Below are positions 8,272 through 17,232 of a stretch of 64,000 bases of DNA, in pieces (within the stretch, counting starts at the first letter, position 1; each line of letters opens with the position of its first letter). Both the position numbers and the translations under genes were made by a program. Source of the DNA: Devosia sp. (GTDB lineage: Bacteria > Pseudomonadota > Alphaproteobacteria > Rhizobiales > Devosiaceae). The notes under the pieces were generated by a model. The model was not told the origin of the DNA. It did no database searches and was given only the letters and a program-made list of their open reading frames with translations. The stretch is taken from assembly GCF_025809055.1 (NCBI RefSeq), contig NZ_CP075529.1, positions 372,001 through 436,000 on the forward strand, written 5' to 3'.

Positions 8272-9486
8272 ATGAGCGCAGATTTTCACCGCATTCGCCG
8301 CCTTCCGCCCTACGTGTTTGCCCATATCGATCCGATCAAGGCTAAGGCCCGCGCTGAAGGCGTCGACATCATCGACCTCGGCATGGGCAATCCCGATATG
8401 CCCACGCCCGATCATATCGTGGCCAAGCTCCAGGAAACGGTGAAGGACGGACGCACCCACCGCTATTCCACCTCCCGCGGCATTCCCGGCCTGCGCAAGG
8501 CCCAGGCCAGCTATTATGGCCGCCGTTTCGGCGTAAAGCTCAATCCAGACACCCAGGTCGTCGCGACACTGGGCTCCAAGGAAGGCTTTGCCAACATGGC
8601 CTCCGCCATCACCGCTCCCGGCGACGTGGTGCTGGTGCCCAATCCGACCTATCCCATTCATTCGTTCGGCTTCATCATGTCCGGCGGTGTTGTCCGCTCG
8701 ATGCCCGCCGATCCCAATGAAGATTTCATGCGCTCGCTCGATCGGGCCGTTCGGCACTCGATTCCCAAGCCGATCGCGCTGGTGCTGAACTATCCGGCCA
8801 ATCCCACCGCTTACACCGCCGACCTCGATTTTTACACCGAGGTGGTGCGCTACTGTAAGGCCAACGACATCTTCATCCTCTCGGATCTGGCCTATTCCGA
8901 GATCTATTTCGACGACAACAATCCGCCGCCGTCCGTGCTGCAGGTGCCCGGCGCCATCGACATTTCCGTCGAGTTCACCTCTATGTCGAAGACCTATTCC
9001 ATGCCCGGCTGGCGGGTGGGTTTTGCCGTGGGCAACGAACGCCTGATTGCGGCCCTGGCGCGGGTCAAATCCTATCTCGATTATGGCGCCTTTACGCCGA
9101 TCCAGGTGGCCGCCGTCGCGGCGCTCAACGGCTCGGACGAGGTTATTGCCGAAGTCCGCCAGGTCTATAAGCACCGCCGCGACGTGATGGTGGAGAGCTT
9201 TGGCCGTTCGGGCTGGACCATTCCGGTGCCGAAAGCCACCATGTTTGCCTGGGCCCCGATCCCCGATCAGTTCGCCCATCTCGGCTCGCTCGAATTCGCC
9301 AAGCTCCTGGTGCAGGAAACCGGCGTCGCCGTGGCGCCGGGAGTGGGGTTCGGCGAATACGGCGATCAGTACATCCGCCTGGCCTTCGTCGAAAACGAAC
9401 AGCGCATCCGCCAGGCCGCCCGCAACGTCAAGAAACTGCTCGGCGGCAAATCGGGTCAAGGCAACGTCGTGCCCCTCAAGGCCTGA
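8272..9486 (+). CDS. PLP-dependent class I/II aminotransferase (AlaC / LL-DAP aminotransferase-like)
   Basis: Fold-type I aminotransferase, 404 residues. Key features: the substrate-arm GMGNPDMPTP (about residue 37), YSTSRGIPGLRKA, the PLP-phosphate region ATLGSKEG (about 100), LNYPANPTA, the Asp-x-x-Tyr pair SDLAYSEIYF, and the PLP lysine in SMSKTYSMPGWRVGF (about 245). This clade includes E. coli AlaC (alanine-glutamate transaminase) and is often labelled LL-diaminopimelate aminotransferase in rhizobia. Its place upstream of hom suggests a role in amino-acid synthesis. In many relatives it is directly followed by hom; here two binding-protein genes and a repeat-rich gap intervene. Confidence 0.88.
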   Translation: MSADFHRIRRLPPYVFAHIDPIKAKARAEGVDIIDLGMGNPDMPTPDHIVAKLQETVKDGRTHRYSTSRGIPGLRKAQASYYGRRFGVKLNPDTQVVATLGSKEGFANMASAITAPGDVVLVPNPTYPIHSFGFIMSGGVVRSMPADPNEDFMRSLDRAVRHSIPKPIALVLNYPANPTAYTADLDFYTEVVRYCKANDIFILSDLAYSEIYFDDNNPPPSVLQVPGAIDISVEFTSMSKTYSMPGWRVGFAVGNERLIAALARVKSYLDYGAFTPIQVAAVAALNGSDEVIAEVRQVYKHRRDVMVESFGRSGWTIPVPKATMFAWAPIPDQFAHLGSLEFAKLLVQETGVAVAPGVGFGEYGDQYIRLAFVENEQRIRQAARNVKKLLGGKSGQGNVVPLKA

Positions 9487-10105
9487 ACTGCCTCGCCGGT
9501 CCTTTTCGAAGCACGCGACTTTGCCGAGGGGCAAGAATGTCTCCGGCGCATCTCACCTGAACGGTGCTGCCCTCGGACGTGATCCGAGGGCCTCCTGCCT
9601 CCCAATAGTGAGCCTCGGCGTGAACTCGGTGTGGTCAACGCGTCTAGCCCGGGGACAAAGCAGCGTGCCCGCCTTCCAGCCCCACTTCGCCCTCCCATTT
9701 GTGGGGAGGGTAGTGCAGTTCGGCAGCAGGCCGTAGCGGAAGTAGGGCATTTCAACTGTGCACGGAACCACCGGTTCCATCGCCCCCTTGCCCCTCAGGG
9801 GAGAGGGCTGGGGTGAGGGGTGAAAGCCTCTCGGTAAGAACCGCGTGTGTCCCCGCACATCTCGCTTGATACGGCGCTGCCCTCGGACCCGATCCGAGGG
9901 CCTGTTGCCTCCCAGTAGGGAGCCTTGGCATGTATCCAGCCCCCTTCTCCCTCCCCGTTGTCGGAACTAGGGTGGGGGAATATTACGCAAGAATCTTCAG
10001 TCAAACGCCAATCCAGGCGCCGCCCTCTGAACCTCCCACCAAATTATACATGACATTTGAAATCAGCTTTTGTATGGAGAACCATCTCCAAGCAAAGGGT
10101 GATCC
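9487..10105. repeat. 619-bp gene-free gap filled with intergenic repeats
   Basis: Two ~75-bp direct repeats lie at 9548-9622 and 9858-9931, about 80 percent alike by eye, each holding a hairpin CCTCGGA/TCCGAGG. Between them is a CCCTCCC...GGGAGGG element (9690-9712) and a CCCTC/GAGGG-rich palindromic unit (9780-9823) that recurs at 20697 and, inverted, at 59137. I see no gene. The last ~100 bp should hold the promoter of the next binding-protein gene; no clear consensus was found. Confidence 0.75.
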
Positions 10106-11080
10106 ATGTCGCTCCGTACAATACTGCTCGCCGCTGCCCTGAGCCTCGGCACCGTCGCCGGCGCCTTCGCGCAGGCTTTCCCCGTCACCATCACCCACGC
10201 CCATGGCGAGACCGTCATCCCGGCCGAACCCCAGCGCATTGTCACCTGGGGCTGGAGCAACGAAGATGCTGTCATCGCGCTGGGCAAGATCCCCGTTGGC
10301 ATGCCATTCCAGTCTTATGGCGGCGGCGACAACGGCATTCACAAATGGGTCGAAGACGCATTGGAAGCCGCCAATGCCGAGACCCCGACCATCCTTGACG
10401 CATCGGGCGAGCCTCCCATCGAGCAGATCGCCGCGCTGCAGCCGGATCTGATCATCGCCGCATTCTCGGGCATTACCAAGGAACAGTATGAGGTGCTTTC
10501 CGGCATTGCCCCGACCATCGCCTATAGCGACGCACCCTGGTCCGCCTCCTGGCAGGACCTGACCCGCGTCGTTGGCAAGGCGCTGGGCAAGGACGCCGAA
10601 GCCGAGCAACTGGTTGCCGATACCACCGCCTGGGTCGAGGCCGAATTTGCCAAGTATCCGGCCCTCAAGGACGTCACCTTCGCCAGTGCCAATGACTATG
10701 ATGGCTCCATGGCCGTCTATGCGCCGCTCGACGCGCGCATGAAGTTCCTGACCGACTTCGGCATGACCATGGACCCGAGCGTGGCTGCGCTCTCGCCGGG
10801 CGGCGATGCCTTCTATTATTCGCTGAGCTACGAACTCTTCGACCAGCTCGAGGCCGATATCTTCGTCACCTATTTCGAAGAGCAGGACCTGCTCGACAAG
10901 TGGCTCGCCACGCCTTCGGCGCAAACCTATCCACCCATCGTCAACGGCGGCTTGGCTGCGCTTGTCGGCACCGAGAATGTCGCATCGGTGTCCCCGCCAA
11001 GCATCCTCTCCCTCCGCTGGGGCGTGCCGGGCTACCTCGAAATCCTCGGCGCCGCCGCCGAGAACGTGGCCGGCAAGTAA
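10106..11080 (+). CDS. Iron-siderophore ABC transporter periplasmic binding protein (orphan, copy 1)
   Basis: A 324-residue FepB/FhuD-type solute-binding protein. A signal peptide (MSLRTILLAAALSLGTV, cut after AFAQA) is followed by a family start (FPVTITHAHGET, PQRIVTWGWS) and the mid-protein AALQPDLIIAAFSGIT segment. It captures ferric-siderophore or a related complex in the periplasm and delivers it to a FecCD-type permease. No permease or ATPase is next to it, so it must borrow one, for example from 23.8-26.8 kb or the system cut by the window end. A close paralog starts 20 bp after its stop. Confidence 0.88.
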   Translation: MSLRTILLAAALSLGTVAGAFAQAFPVTITHAHGETVIPAEPQRIVTWGWSNEDAVIALGKIPVGMPFQSYGGGDNGIHKWVEDALEAANAETPTILDASGEPPIEQIAALQPDLIIAAFSGITKEQYEVLSGIAPTIAYSDAPWSASWQDLTRVVGKALGKDAEAEQLVADTTAWVEAEFAKYPALKDVTFASANDYDGSMAVYAPLDARMKFLTDFGMTMDPSVAALSPGGDAFYYSLSYELFDQLEADIFVTYFEEQDLLDKWLATPSAQTYPPIVNGGLAALVGTENVASVSPPSILSLRWGVPGYLEILGAAAENVAGK

Positions 11081-11100
11081 GAGGGCAGGGGGCTGGAATC

Positions 11101-12087
11101 ATGAGGAACCTGTTTTCCCGCGTGTTGGCGATTTTGGCCGTGTCAGTCCTTGGGGCCCCGGCCATCGCCGCCGACACGTTCCCCGTCACTATCGAGCATG
11201 CACTGGGCACCACCACCATTGAGGCCAAGCCCGAGCGGGTGGTCACCTGGGGCTGGTCGGCGCAGGATGTGGTGATCGATCTGGGCATCGCGCCCGTAGG
11301 CATGCCGTTCTTCGCCTATGGCGGCGGTGACGATGGCGTGCTGCCCTGGACCGAAGCCGCGATCGCCGAGCGTGGCTTTTCCATGCCAACAGTTCTGCCC
11401 AATGTGACGGAGCCGCCGCTCGAGGCCATTGCGGCACTCGCACCGGACGTGATTATCGCGCCCTATTCCGGCCTGACGCCGGAAGAGTACGAGGTGCTGA
11501 GCAATATCGCACCGGTGGTCGCCTATCCCGGCAAGGCGTGGTTCGCGTCCTGGCAGGATGTAGTGACCCTGACCGGCGCTGCACTTGGTTTGTCCGAAGA
11601 GGCCGCGGGCCTGATCGCGCAAACCGAGGGTGAGCTCAAGGCCGAGGTCGCCAAGTATCCGGAGGCAGAAGGCGCGGTCTTCGCCAATATCGTCAACCGC
11701 AGCGATGGCCAGGTTGCCGTCCGTCTGGCAGGCGATCCACGCGTGCAGTTGTTTGCCGATGTCGGGCTTGTGCCCGCCCCGGTGCCGGACAACATCACGC
11801 CCAACGATACCGGCATTTCCTATTTCGTCTCCTATGAGAATTTCGACCGCATTCCCGCCGATCTGCTGGTCAGCTTCTTCAACGACCAGAAGTCTGCGGA
11901 CGACTTTTTCGGCCTCGATCTCATCGGTCTGTCGCCACTCGTGGCCAAGGGTGCCTATACCAATCTGGTGGGCGAGGAACTGACCATGGCCGTCAGCGGC
12001 GCCGTCACGCCGGTCTCGCTGCGCTGGGGCTTCCCGCGGGTCATGGCCGAGGTCGGCCGTGCCGCGGCGGCCGCCAAAGCCAATTAG
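11101..12087 (+). CDS. Iron-siderophore ABC transporter periplasmic binding protein (orphan, copy 2)
   Basis: A 328-residue tandem paralog of the preceding gene. It shares the blocks FPVTI-HA-GTTTIE, ERVVTWGWS, PVGMPFFAYGGGDDG and TPEEYEVLSNIAP, and has a signal peptide ending AIAA. I chose ATG 11101, 20 bp after the first copy's stop with GAGGGCAGGGGG upstream; a longer frame from 10900 would overlap copy 1. The two copies have diverged in the C-terminal lobe, so they may recognise different iron complexes. The function is inferred from family. Confidence 0.88.
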   Translation: MRNLFSRVLAILAVSVLGAPAIAADTFPVTIEHALGTTTIEAKPERVVTWGWSAQDVVIDLGIAPVGMPFFAYGGGDDGVLPWTEAAIAERGFSMPTVLPNVTEPPLEAIAALAPDVIIAPYSGLTPEEYEVLSNIAPVVAYPGKAWFASWQDVVTLTGAALGLSEEAAGLIAQTEGELKAEVAKYPEAEGAVFANIVNRSDGQVAVRLAGDPRVQLFADVGLVPAPVPDNITPNDTGISYFVSYENFDRIPADLLVSFFNDQKSADDFFGLDLIGLSPLVAKGAYTNLVGEELTMAVSGAVTPVSLRWGFPRVMAEVGRAAAAAKAN

Positions 12088-12109
12088 GCAAGACCGAACA
12101 GGCAAGAAC

Positions 12110-12130
12110 GGGGCCGCGCAGCGCGGCCCC
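12110..12130 (+). terminator. Probable terminator after the tandem binding proteins
   Basis: A perfect 10-bp inverted repeat (GGGGCCGCGC / GCGCGGCCCC) around one base is followed by AATTCCTC rather than a T-run. It is a strong hairpin but a weak classical terminator. Confidence 0.6.
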
Positions 12131-12171
12131 AATTCCTCTCAAAACTCCTATTGACGGCTAGGCGAAATCCT

Positions 12172-13698
12172 ATGCACATGTCGCCCACCATGAGCGATAT
12201 CCAGTCTTTCCGCCAATCCGTCGAATCCTTCATCTCCGCGCGCGGCTGGACGCCCACCCGCTTCGGCCGCATTGTGGCTGGCGATCCGCTCTTCGTGTTC
12301 GATCTGCGCGATGGGCGCGAACCGCGAACGGAAACGCGCAGCCGCATTCTCAAGGCCATGGCCGATTTTGGTGAAACAGACCGTCAGGCGCCGCTGCGCA
12401 TCGGTGTTGCCGGGCTTGGCAATGTCGGAGCGACTCTGGTGCGCATCCTGCAGAAGGATGGCGCCGAGCTGACCCGCAAGCTGGGTCGCCAGCTGGAAGT
12501 CGTGGCCGTCGCCGCCCGCTCGCGCTCCCGCGATCGCGGCATCGATATTTCGGGGCTCGAATGGTTCGATGATCCCGTGGCCCTCGCCAAATGGGACGGC
12601 ATTGACCTGTTCGTCGAACTGATCGGTGGCGAAGACGGTCCCGCCTTTGCCGCCGTCAAGGCTGCACTGGAAATCGGCCGCCCTGTCGTCACCGCCAATA
12701 AGGCGCTGCTGGCCAAGCACGGTGTGACCCTGGCACGCCTCGCCGAGGAAGCCGGTGCGCAGCTGGGTTTCGAGGCTGCCGTTGCCGGTGGCATTCCGGT
12801 CATCAAGACCCTGCGCGAAGGCCTCGGCTCGGCCCGCATCGCCAAGGTCTTCGGCATCATGAACGGCACTTGCAACTACATCCTGACCCGCATGGGCAAT
12901 GAAGGCATTTCCTTCGCCGATTGCCTCAAGGACGCGCAGGCGCTGGGCTATGCGGAAGCCGATCCGACCTTCGACGTCGAGGGTTTTGACACGGCCCACA
13001 AGCTGGCGATCCTCGCCACACTCTGCTTTGGCTACGAAATCGCCCCGGACAAGATGCGTGTCGAGGGCATTTCCAATATTACCCAGCACGATATCCAGGT
13101 GGCCTCCGAGCTCGGCTACAAGATCAAGCTCCTCGGCATTGCCGAGCGCGTCGACAATGGAATCGAGCAGCGCGTGCATCCCACTTTCGTGCCCAAGGGC
13201 AGCGCCATTGCCGGCGTCGACGGGGTGATGAACGCCGTGGCTCTGGAAACCGACCACGTCCACGAACTGCTGCTTGCCGGCCCCGGTGCCGGTGGTCCGC
13301 CCACCGCCTCATCGGTACTTTCCGACATTCTCGACATCGCCCGCGGCACCCGCGTGCCGCCGCTCGGCGTGCCCAGCGATGAGCTTCTGCCGTTTTCCGG
13401 CGCCCCGCTTCGGGCCCATGAAGGCGGGTTCTATATCCGCCTCAGCGCCAAGGACGTACCCGGTGCGCTGGCTGCCATTGCGACCCGTATGGGCGAGAAG
13501 GCGATCTCGATCGACAGTGTCATCCAGCGGTCCGATCTCAGTGCGAAAACTTACGACGCGGATGGCTCGCCGACCCGCACCGTGGTGTTGATTACCCAGC
13601 AGACTTTGGAATCATCGGTGCGGGAAGCGCTTGCGCAGATCGCCGCGGATGGGTTCATAGTCGGCGAACCGCAATTGATCCGCATCGAACAGCTTTGA
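12172..13698 (+). CDS. hom: Homoserine dehydrogenase with an extra N-terminal HTH-like domain
   Basis: Reduces L-aspartate-semialdehyde to homoserine for threonine, methionine and isoleucine synthesis. The catalytic part starts near residue 76: GVAGLGNVGA (NAD(P) loop), ANKALL, MNGTCNYI, ALGYAEADPT, ending in an ACT-type domain (VPGALAAIATRMGEKAISI). In front are ~62 residues resembling the small DNA-binding domain common in rhizobia (TPTRFGRIVAGDP, then FVFDLRDGREPR and RSRIL). Usual homoserine dehydrogenases are about 430-440 residues; this one is 508. Without the extension, ATG 12358 would give about 446. The extension is in frame with no stop and has no coding break. Start choice among 12151-12190 is uncertain; ATG 12172 has AGGCG upstream. 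Confidence 0.9.
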   Translation: MHMSPTMSDIQSFRQSVESFISARGWTPTRFGRIVAGDPLFVFDLRDGREPRTETRSRILKAMADFGETDRQAPLRIGVAGLGNVGATLVRILQKDGAELTRKLGRQLEVVAVAARSRSRDRGIDISGLEWFDDPVALAKWDGIDLFVELIGGEDGPAFAAVKAALEIGRPVVTANKALLAKHGVTLARLAEEAGAQLGFEAAVAGGIPVIKTLREGLGSARIAKVFGIMNGTCNYILTRMGNEGISFADCLKDAQALGYAEADPTFDVEGFDTAHKLAILATLCFGYEIAPDKMRVEGISNITQHDIQVASELGYKIKLLGIAERVDNGIEQRVHPTFVPKGSAIAGVDGVMNAVALETDHVHELLLAGPGAGGPPTASSVLSDILDIARGTRVPPLGVPSDELLPFSGAPLRAHEGGFYIRLSAKDVPGALAAIATRMGEKAISIDSVIQRSDLSAKTYDADGSPTRTVVLITQQTLESSVREALAQIAADGFIVGEPQLIRIEQL

Positions 13699-13742
13699 CC
13701 TCCTCAAAAGGGGGCGTGACCACCCCGGGAGGAACCAGCACC

Positions 13743-14729
13743 ATGAAGTTGAGCAAGGCCGAAACCACCAAGGGTCCGGCCAACCTTCATCGCACCCTGA
13801 CCCTCGAAATGGTGCGCGTCACCGAGCGTGCGGCTATTGCCGCGGCGGCCTGGCGCGGCAAGGGCGACGAACGCGCGGCCGACGAAGCTGCCGTCAAGGC
13901 CATGCGCGAGGAGCTGGACCGCGTCCATATTTCCGGTCGCATCGTGATCGGCGAGGGCGAGCAGTTCGAATGTGACGAGCTTTTTGTCGGACAGCCGGTC
14001 GGCATGGGCGAGGGGCCTGAGGTCGACATCGCCGTCGACCCGCTCGAGGGTGTCACCCTCTGCGCCAAGAATCAGCCGGACTCTCTGGTGGTTCTGGCCA
14101 TGGCCGAACGTGGCGGCCTGCTCAACGTGGCCCGCAATGTCTATATGCACAAGATCGCCATCGGCCGGTCCTATGCGCCGGAAACTGTGCATGTGGAGTG
14201 GTCGGCCACCGAGAACGTCAATGCCCTGGCCCGGGCCAAGGGCGTGCCGGTCTCCGAGATCACCGCCATCGTGCTCGATCGTCCGCGCCATGCCGGGCTC
14301 ATCGAGGAACTGCGCACCTCTGGGGCTTCGGTGAAACTGCTCAGCGATGGCGACATCGCCGGCGTCATCCATGCGGTCAACACCGAGGATACGGGCGTTG
14401 ATATCTATCTCGGCTCCGGCGGCGCGCCCGAAGGGGTTCTGGCGGCTGCGGCTTTGCGCTGCATTGGCGGCCACATGCAGGGCAAGCTCATCCTCGATAC
14501 GCCCGACAAGCGCCTCCGCGCCAAGGAAATGGGCATCGAGGACGCCAACCGCATCTACACCGTCACCGACCTGGCTTCGGGCGACGTGCTGTTCTCGGCC
14601 ACGGGCGTAACCGATGGCTCGCTGGCCGAGGGCGTACGCCTGCGTCGCGAAACCGTGGATACCTCCACGGTCGTCATGCGCAGCTGGAGCCAGACAACAC
14701 GCTGGATCAGGGCCCGCCACGCGCGGTAG
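13743..14729 (+). CDS. glpX: Class II fructose-1,6-bisphosphatase
   Basis: Dephosphorylates fructose-1,6-bisphosphate in gluconeogenesis. The 328-residue protein shows the GlpX signatures: ERAAIAAAAWRGKGDE near the N-terminus, VIGEGE, the metal-binding DPLEG (about 100), and GSGGAPEGVLAAAALRC (about 225). Length fits GlpX (about 320-340). I chose ATG 13743 because GGGAGGA lies 9 bases upstream; an earlier in-frame start at 13695 would skip this site. It follows hom by 44 bp in what looks like an operon, the usual order in rhizobia. Confidence 0.95.
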   Translation: MKLSKAETTKGPANLHRTLTLEMVRVTERAAIAAAAWRGKGDERAADEAAVKAMREELDRVHISGRIVIGEGEQFECDELFVGQPVGMGEGPEVDIAVDPLEGVTLCAKNQPDSLVVLAMAERGGLLNVARNVYMHKIAIGRSYAPETVHVEWSATENVNALARAKGVPVSEITAIVLDRPRHAGLIEELRTSGASVKLLSDGDIAGVIHAVNTEDTGVDIYLGSGGAPEGVLAAAALRCIGGHMQGKLILDTPDKRLRAKEMGIEDANRIYTVTDLASGDVLFSATGVTDGSLAEGVRLRRETVDTSTVVMRSWSQTTRWIRARHAR

Positions 14730-14736
14730 CGAAGCC

Positions 14737-15027
14737 ATGGCAGAGAAGCGGTTTCGCTGGATGAGCGTGCCAGGGATGCTTGTTCTGATCGTTGGGTGCG
14801 CGATAATATCCAGTGACGATGGCGAAGAGAGAATTCGCCAATTCGTAGTATCGTCGGATATGGCAGATATTCATGCGGAACCCTCTTGGAGATCTACCGT
14901 GTTGGCGGAGGTCAGAAGAGGAACGCAGATCAGGGCCACGGGGCGATCTGGCACGTGGTATTCAGTTAGAATGCTGGACGGGACTGTTGGTTGGCTTTCG
15001 GCCAAGGTTCTCATCGCAGAAAAGTAG
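14737..15027 (+). CDS. Small SH3-domain lipoprotein
   Basis: A 96-residue protein: a short basic start, a hydrophobic stretch ending in a possible lipobox (LIVGC, residues 19-23), then a bacterial SH3 domain (about residues 35-95: ADIHAEPSW, RRGTQIRATGR, GWLSAKVL). Such proteins are usually exported and bind peptidoglycan or other surface partners. Its A+T content is visibly higher than that of glpX and recJ on either side, which hints at later insertion. It begins 7 bp after the glpX stop. The function is not known. Confidence 0.7.
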   Translation: MAEKRFRWMSVPGMLVLIVGCAIISSDDGEERIRQFVVSSDMADIHAEPSWRSTVLAEVRRGTQIRATGRSGTWYSVRMLDGTVGWLSAKVLIAEK

Positions 15028-15084
15028 AGCGAACCTTCGAACCGGGCGCCCCGCCATGGCGTTGAGATGAGCGGAGGAGCAAGC

Positions 15085-15297
15085 ATGACCGATCGCCACC
15101 TTATTGTCTGCCAGCGCGACAACGCCTGGCTGTTCACCCTCAAGGGCACGATAACCGCGCCGTTTCAGACGCGCGAGGCGGCCGTGAAGGCGGCAATTGC
15201 CGAGGCCCGCGCGCAGGATGACCCGCAGATCGAGGTCATCGTGCAGGATCAGGACATGACGCAGGAAACCGTCTGGCGGCGTCAGGACGGCGAATAG
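15085..15297 (+). CDS. Small conserved protein, DUF2188-like
   Basis: A 70-residue soluble protein. The pattern HLIVCQRDNAWLFTLKG, then FQTREAAVKAAIAEARA, resembles DUF2188 proteins, which have a beta strand pair, a helix and a strand. I chose ATG 15085 because GGAGGAG lies just upstream with good spacing. It lies between the SH3 protein and recJ on the same strand. No function can be assigned. Confidence 0.7.
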   Translation: MTDRHLIVCQRDNAWLFTLKGTITAPFQTREAAVKAAIAEARAQDDPQIEVIVQDQDMTQETVWRRQDGE

Positions 15298-15356
15298 GCG
15301 TGCGCAGAGGGTCCGGCGGCCTTTTCAGCAGGCGGAAAATCCCCTAACCCTCGCTC

Positions 15357-17147
15357 ATGCCAGAGACGCAGCGCCCTTTTCTCGACGTTTCCCGCTCGGT
15401 GACCGGCCGCGCCTGGCAGGATCGTCTCGATCCGGCAACTGCCCGCATCGCCGGCGCCATCGCGCAACGGACTGAAATCCCCGACATTCTGGCGCGCATC
15501 ATGGCCGGGCGCGGTGTCTCCATCGACGAGGCGCAGTCCTGGCTCGAACCCACCATTCGCGCCCTCATGCCCGATCCCTCGACCCTGACCGCCATGGACG
15601 CCCTGGCCGAGCGTCTCGCCAGAGCCATTGCCGACAACGAATCCATAGCGCTCTTTGGCGATTACGACGTCGACGGCGCCTGTTCCTGCGCGCTGATGGC
15701 CCGCTATCTCGGCCATTTCGGCATCGACGCGCAGGTCCACATTCCGGATCGGATATTTGAGGGCTACGGGCCCAATATCGCGGCCATGGACAAGCTGATC
15801 GATGCGGGCGCCAGCCTCATCATCACGCTGGATTGCGGCACCACCAGCGACGGTCCGATCGCACATGCGCGCCAGCGCGGCGCGGATGTTCTGGTGATCG
15901 ATCATCACCTGGCCGATCATGACCTGCCGCCCGCCACGGCCCTGGTCAATCCCAACCGGCCGGATGACATTTCTGGCCTCAACTATCTCTGCGCCGCCGG
16001 CGTGACGTTCATGGTGCTGGTCGCCGCCAACCGGGTGCTGCGGCAGCGCGGCGATACCGGCCTGCCGGATCTGCTGCAATTGCTCGACCTCGTGGCGCTG
16101 GCCACCGTGTGCGATGTCGTGCCGCTGATCGGGCTCAATCGCGCCTTCGTGCTGCGCGGGCTCGAAGTGGCGCGCCGTGGCGAAAAGCCGGGGCTGTCCT
16201 CGCTTGCCCTCGCGGCGCGGGTCAGCGGCCCGCTCAATCCCTATCACCTGGGCTTTCTCATCGGGCCGCGCATCAATGCCGGTGGACGCATTGGCGATGC
16301 TGCCCTCGGCACAAGGCTGCTCACGCTGGACGACGATCATCAGGCCATGGTCATCGCCGCCCGGCTGGACGAGTTGAACAATGAACGCCAGCGCATCGAA
16401 GTCGAGGCGGTTGAACAGGCCACGGCCGTTGCCGAGGCCGAAATCGGCAGCGGGGAGGGGCCCCCGGTCCTGGTTCTGGCGTCGGCCGACTGGCATCCCG
16501 GCGTCGTCGGTCTCGTCGCTGCGCGTTTGCGCGAACGCTTCGAGCGGCCCAGTTTTGCCATTGCCTTGCATCCCGATGGCACCGGCACCGGATCCGGCCG
16601 CTCAATGCCGGGCGTCGATCTGGGCAGCGCCGTCATCGCTGCCGTCGAGGCCGGCCTCATCCCCAAGGGCGGCGGACACGCCATGGCGGCCGGTATCTCC
16701 CTGCGCCCTGGCGACCTCGGACCGCTGCGTGCCTTCCTGTCCGATCAGCTCGGCAGCAGCGTGGCCAGCGCCCGCGCCGCCACGGCCCTCAAGATCGATG
16801 CGGCGCTGTCCGCGCGCGGCGCCAGCCTTGATCTGCTGCACAATATCGAGCGCGCCGGTCCCTTCGGTGCCGGCAATCCCACTCCCACTTTCGCTTTTCC
16901 CGCCCATAGGGCCCGCTTCCCCCAGATCGTGGGGAAGGGCGGTCATATCAGCTTCTCCCTGACATCGGACGACGGCGCCAAACTCAAGGCCATCGCCTTC
17001 CGTGCGGCAGGCACAGCGCTCGGCGATACGCTGATGCGCGACGCTGATCGCCCGCTGCATTTTGCCGGCGGTTTGTCGATCGATCACTATCAGGGGCGCG
17101 AGCAGGTTCAGTTCCGCTGCACCGACATCGCAGCCCCCAGCGCCTGA
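15357..17147 (+). CDS. recJ: Single-stranded-DNA-specific exonuclease RecJ
   Basis: 5'-3' ssDNA exonuclease of recombination and mismatch repair. At 596 residues it is in the normal range. DHH-family motifs: FGDYDVDG (about 100, motif I), LDCGTT, VIDHHLAD (about 180, motif III), the DHHA1 glycine motif GGGHAMAAG (about 440), and a C-terminal OB-fold region (FGAGNPTPTFAF, IAFRA). It stands alone downstream of glpX and the two small genes, with a weak ribosome site; ATG 15357 matches the expected N-terminus. It is read toward the RpoE-type promoter at 17173. Confidence 0.95.
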   Translation: MPETQRPFLDVSRSVTGRAWQDRLDPATARIAGAIAQRTEIPDILARIMAGRGVSIDEAQSWLEPTIRALMPDPSTLTAMDALAERLARAIADNESIALFGDYDVDGACSCALMARYLGHFGIDAQVHIPDRIFEGYGPNIAAMDKLIDAGASLIITLDCGTTSDGPIAHARQRGADVLVIDHHLADHDLPPATALVNPNRPDDISGLNYLCAAGVTFMVLVAANRVLRQRGDTGLPDLLQLLDLVALATVCDVVPLIGLNRAFVLRGLEVARRGEKPGLSSLALAARVSGPLNPYHLGFLIGPRINAGGRIGDAALGTRLLTLDDDHQAMVIAARLDELNNERQRIEVEAVEQATAVAEAEIGSGEGPPVLVLASADWHPGVVGLVAARLRERFERPSFAIALHPDGTGTGSGRSMPGVDLGSAVIAAVEAGLIPKGGGHAMAAGISLRPGDLGPLRAFLSDQLGSSVASARAATALKIDAALSARGASLDLLHNIERAGPFGAGNPTPTFAFPAHRARFPQIVGKGGHISFSLTSDDGAKLKAIAFRAAGTALGDTLMRDADRPLHFAGGLSIDHYQGREQVQFRCTDIAAPSA

Positions 17148-17172
17148 CATCGGAAAACACGAAACTTCCTGC

Positions 17173-17198
17173 TGATCCAACCCGTTGCTTGACCCGTA
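17173..17198 (+). promoter_or_regulatory. RpoE (ChrR-partner sigma) promoter of the FAD-DUF1365-cfa operon
   Basis: TGATCC at 17173-17178, exactly 18 bases, then TA at 17197-17198. This matches TGATCC-N18-TA, the known promoter of Rhodobacter sphaeroides sigma-E, which answers to singlet oxygen. It lies 35 bp before the first start codon of the operon. The same perfect match precedes rpoE at 22794-22819. Confidence 0.85.
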
Positions 17199-17232
17199 TC
17201 CAAAGCGTCATTCATCGGAGTAGCCCCTGCAT

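Noticed and set aside
10900..11100. A longer start for the second orphan binding protein
   Set aside because: It would overlap the first copy by ~180 bp and lacks a signal peptide at its start; ATG 11101 gives a good leader and ribosome site.
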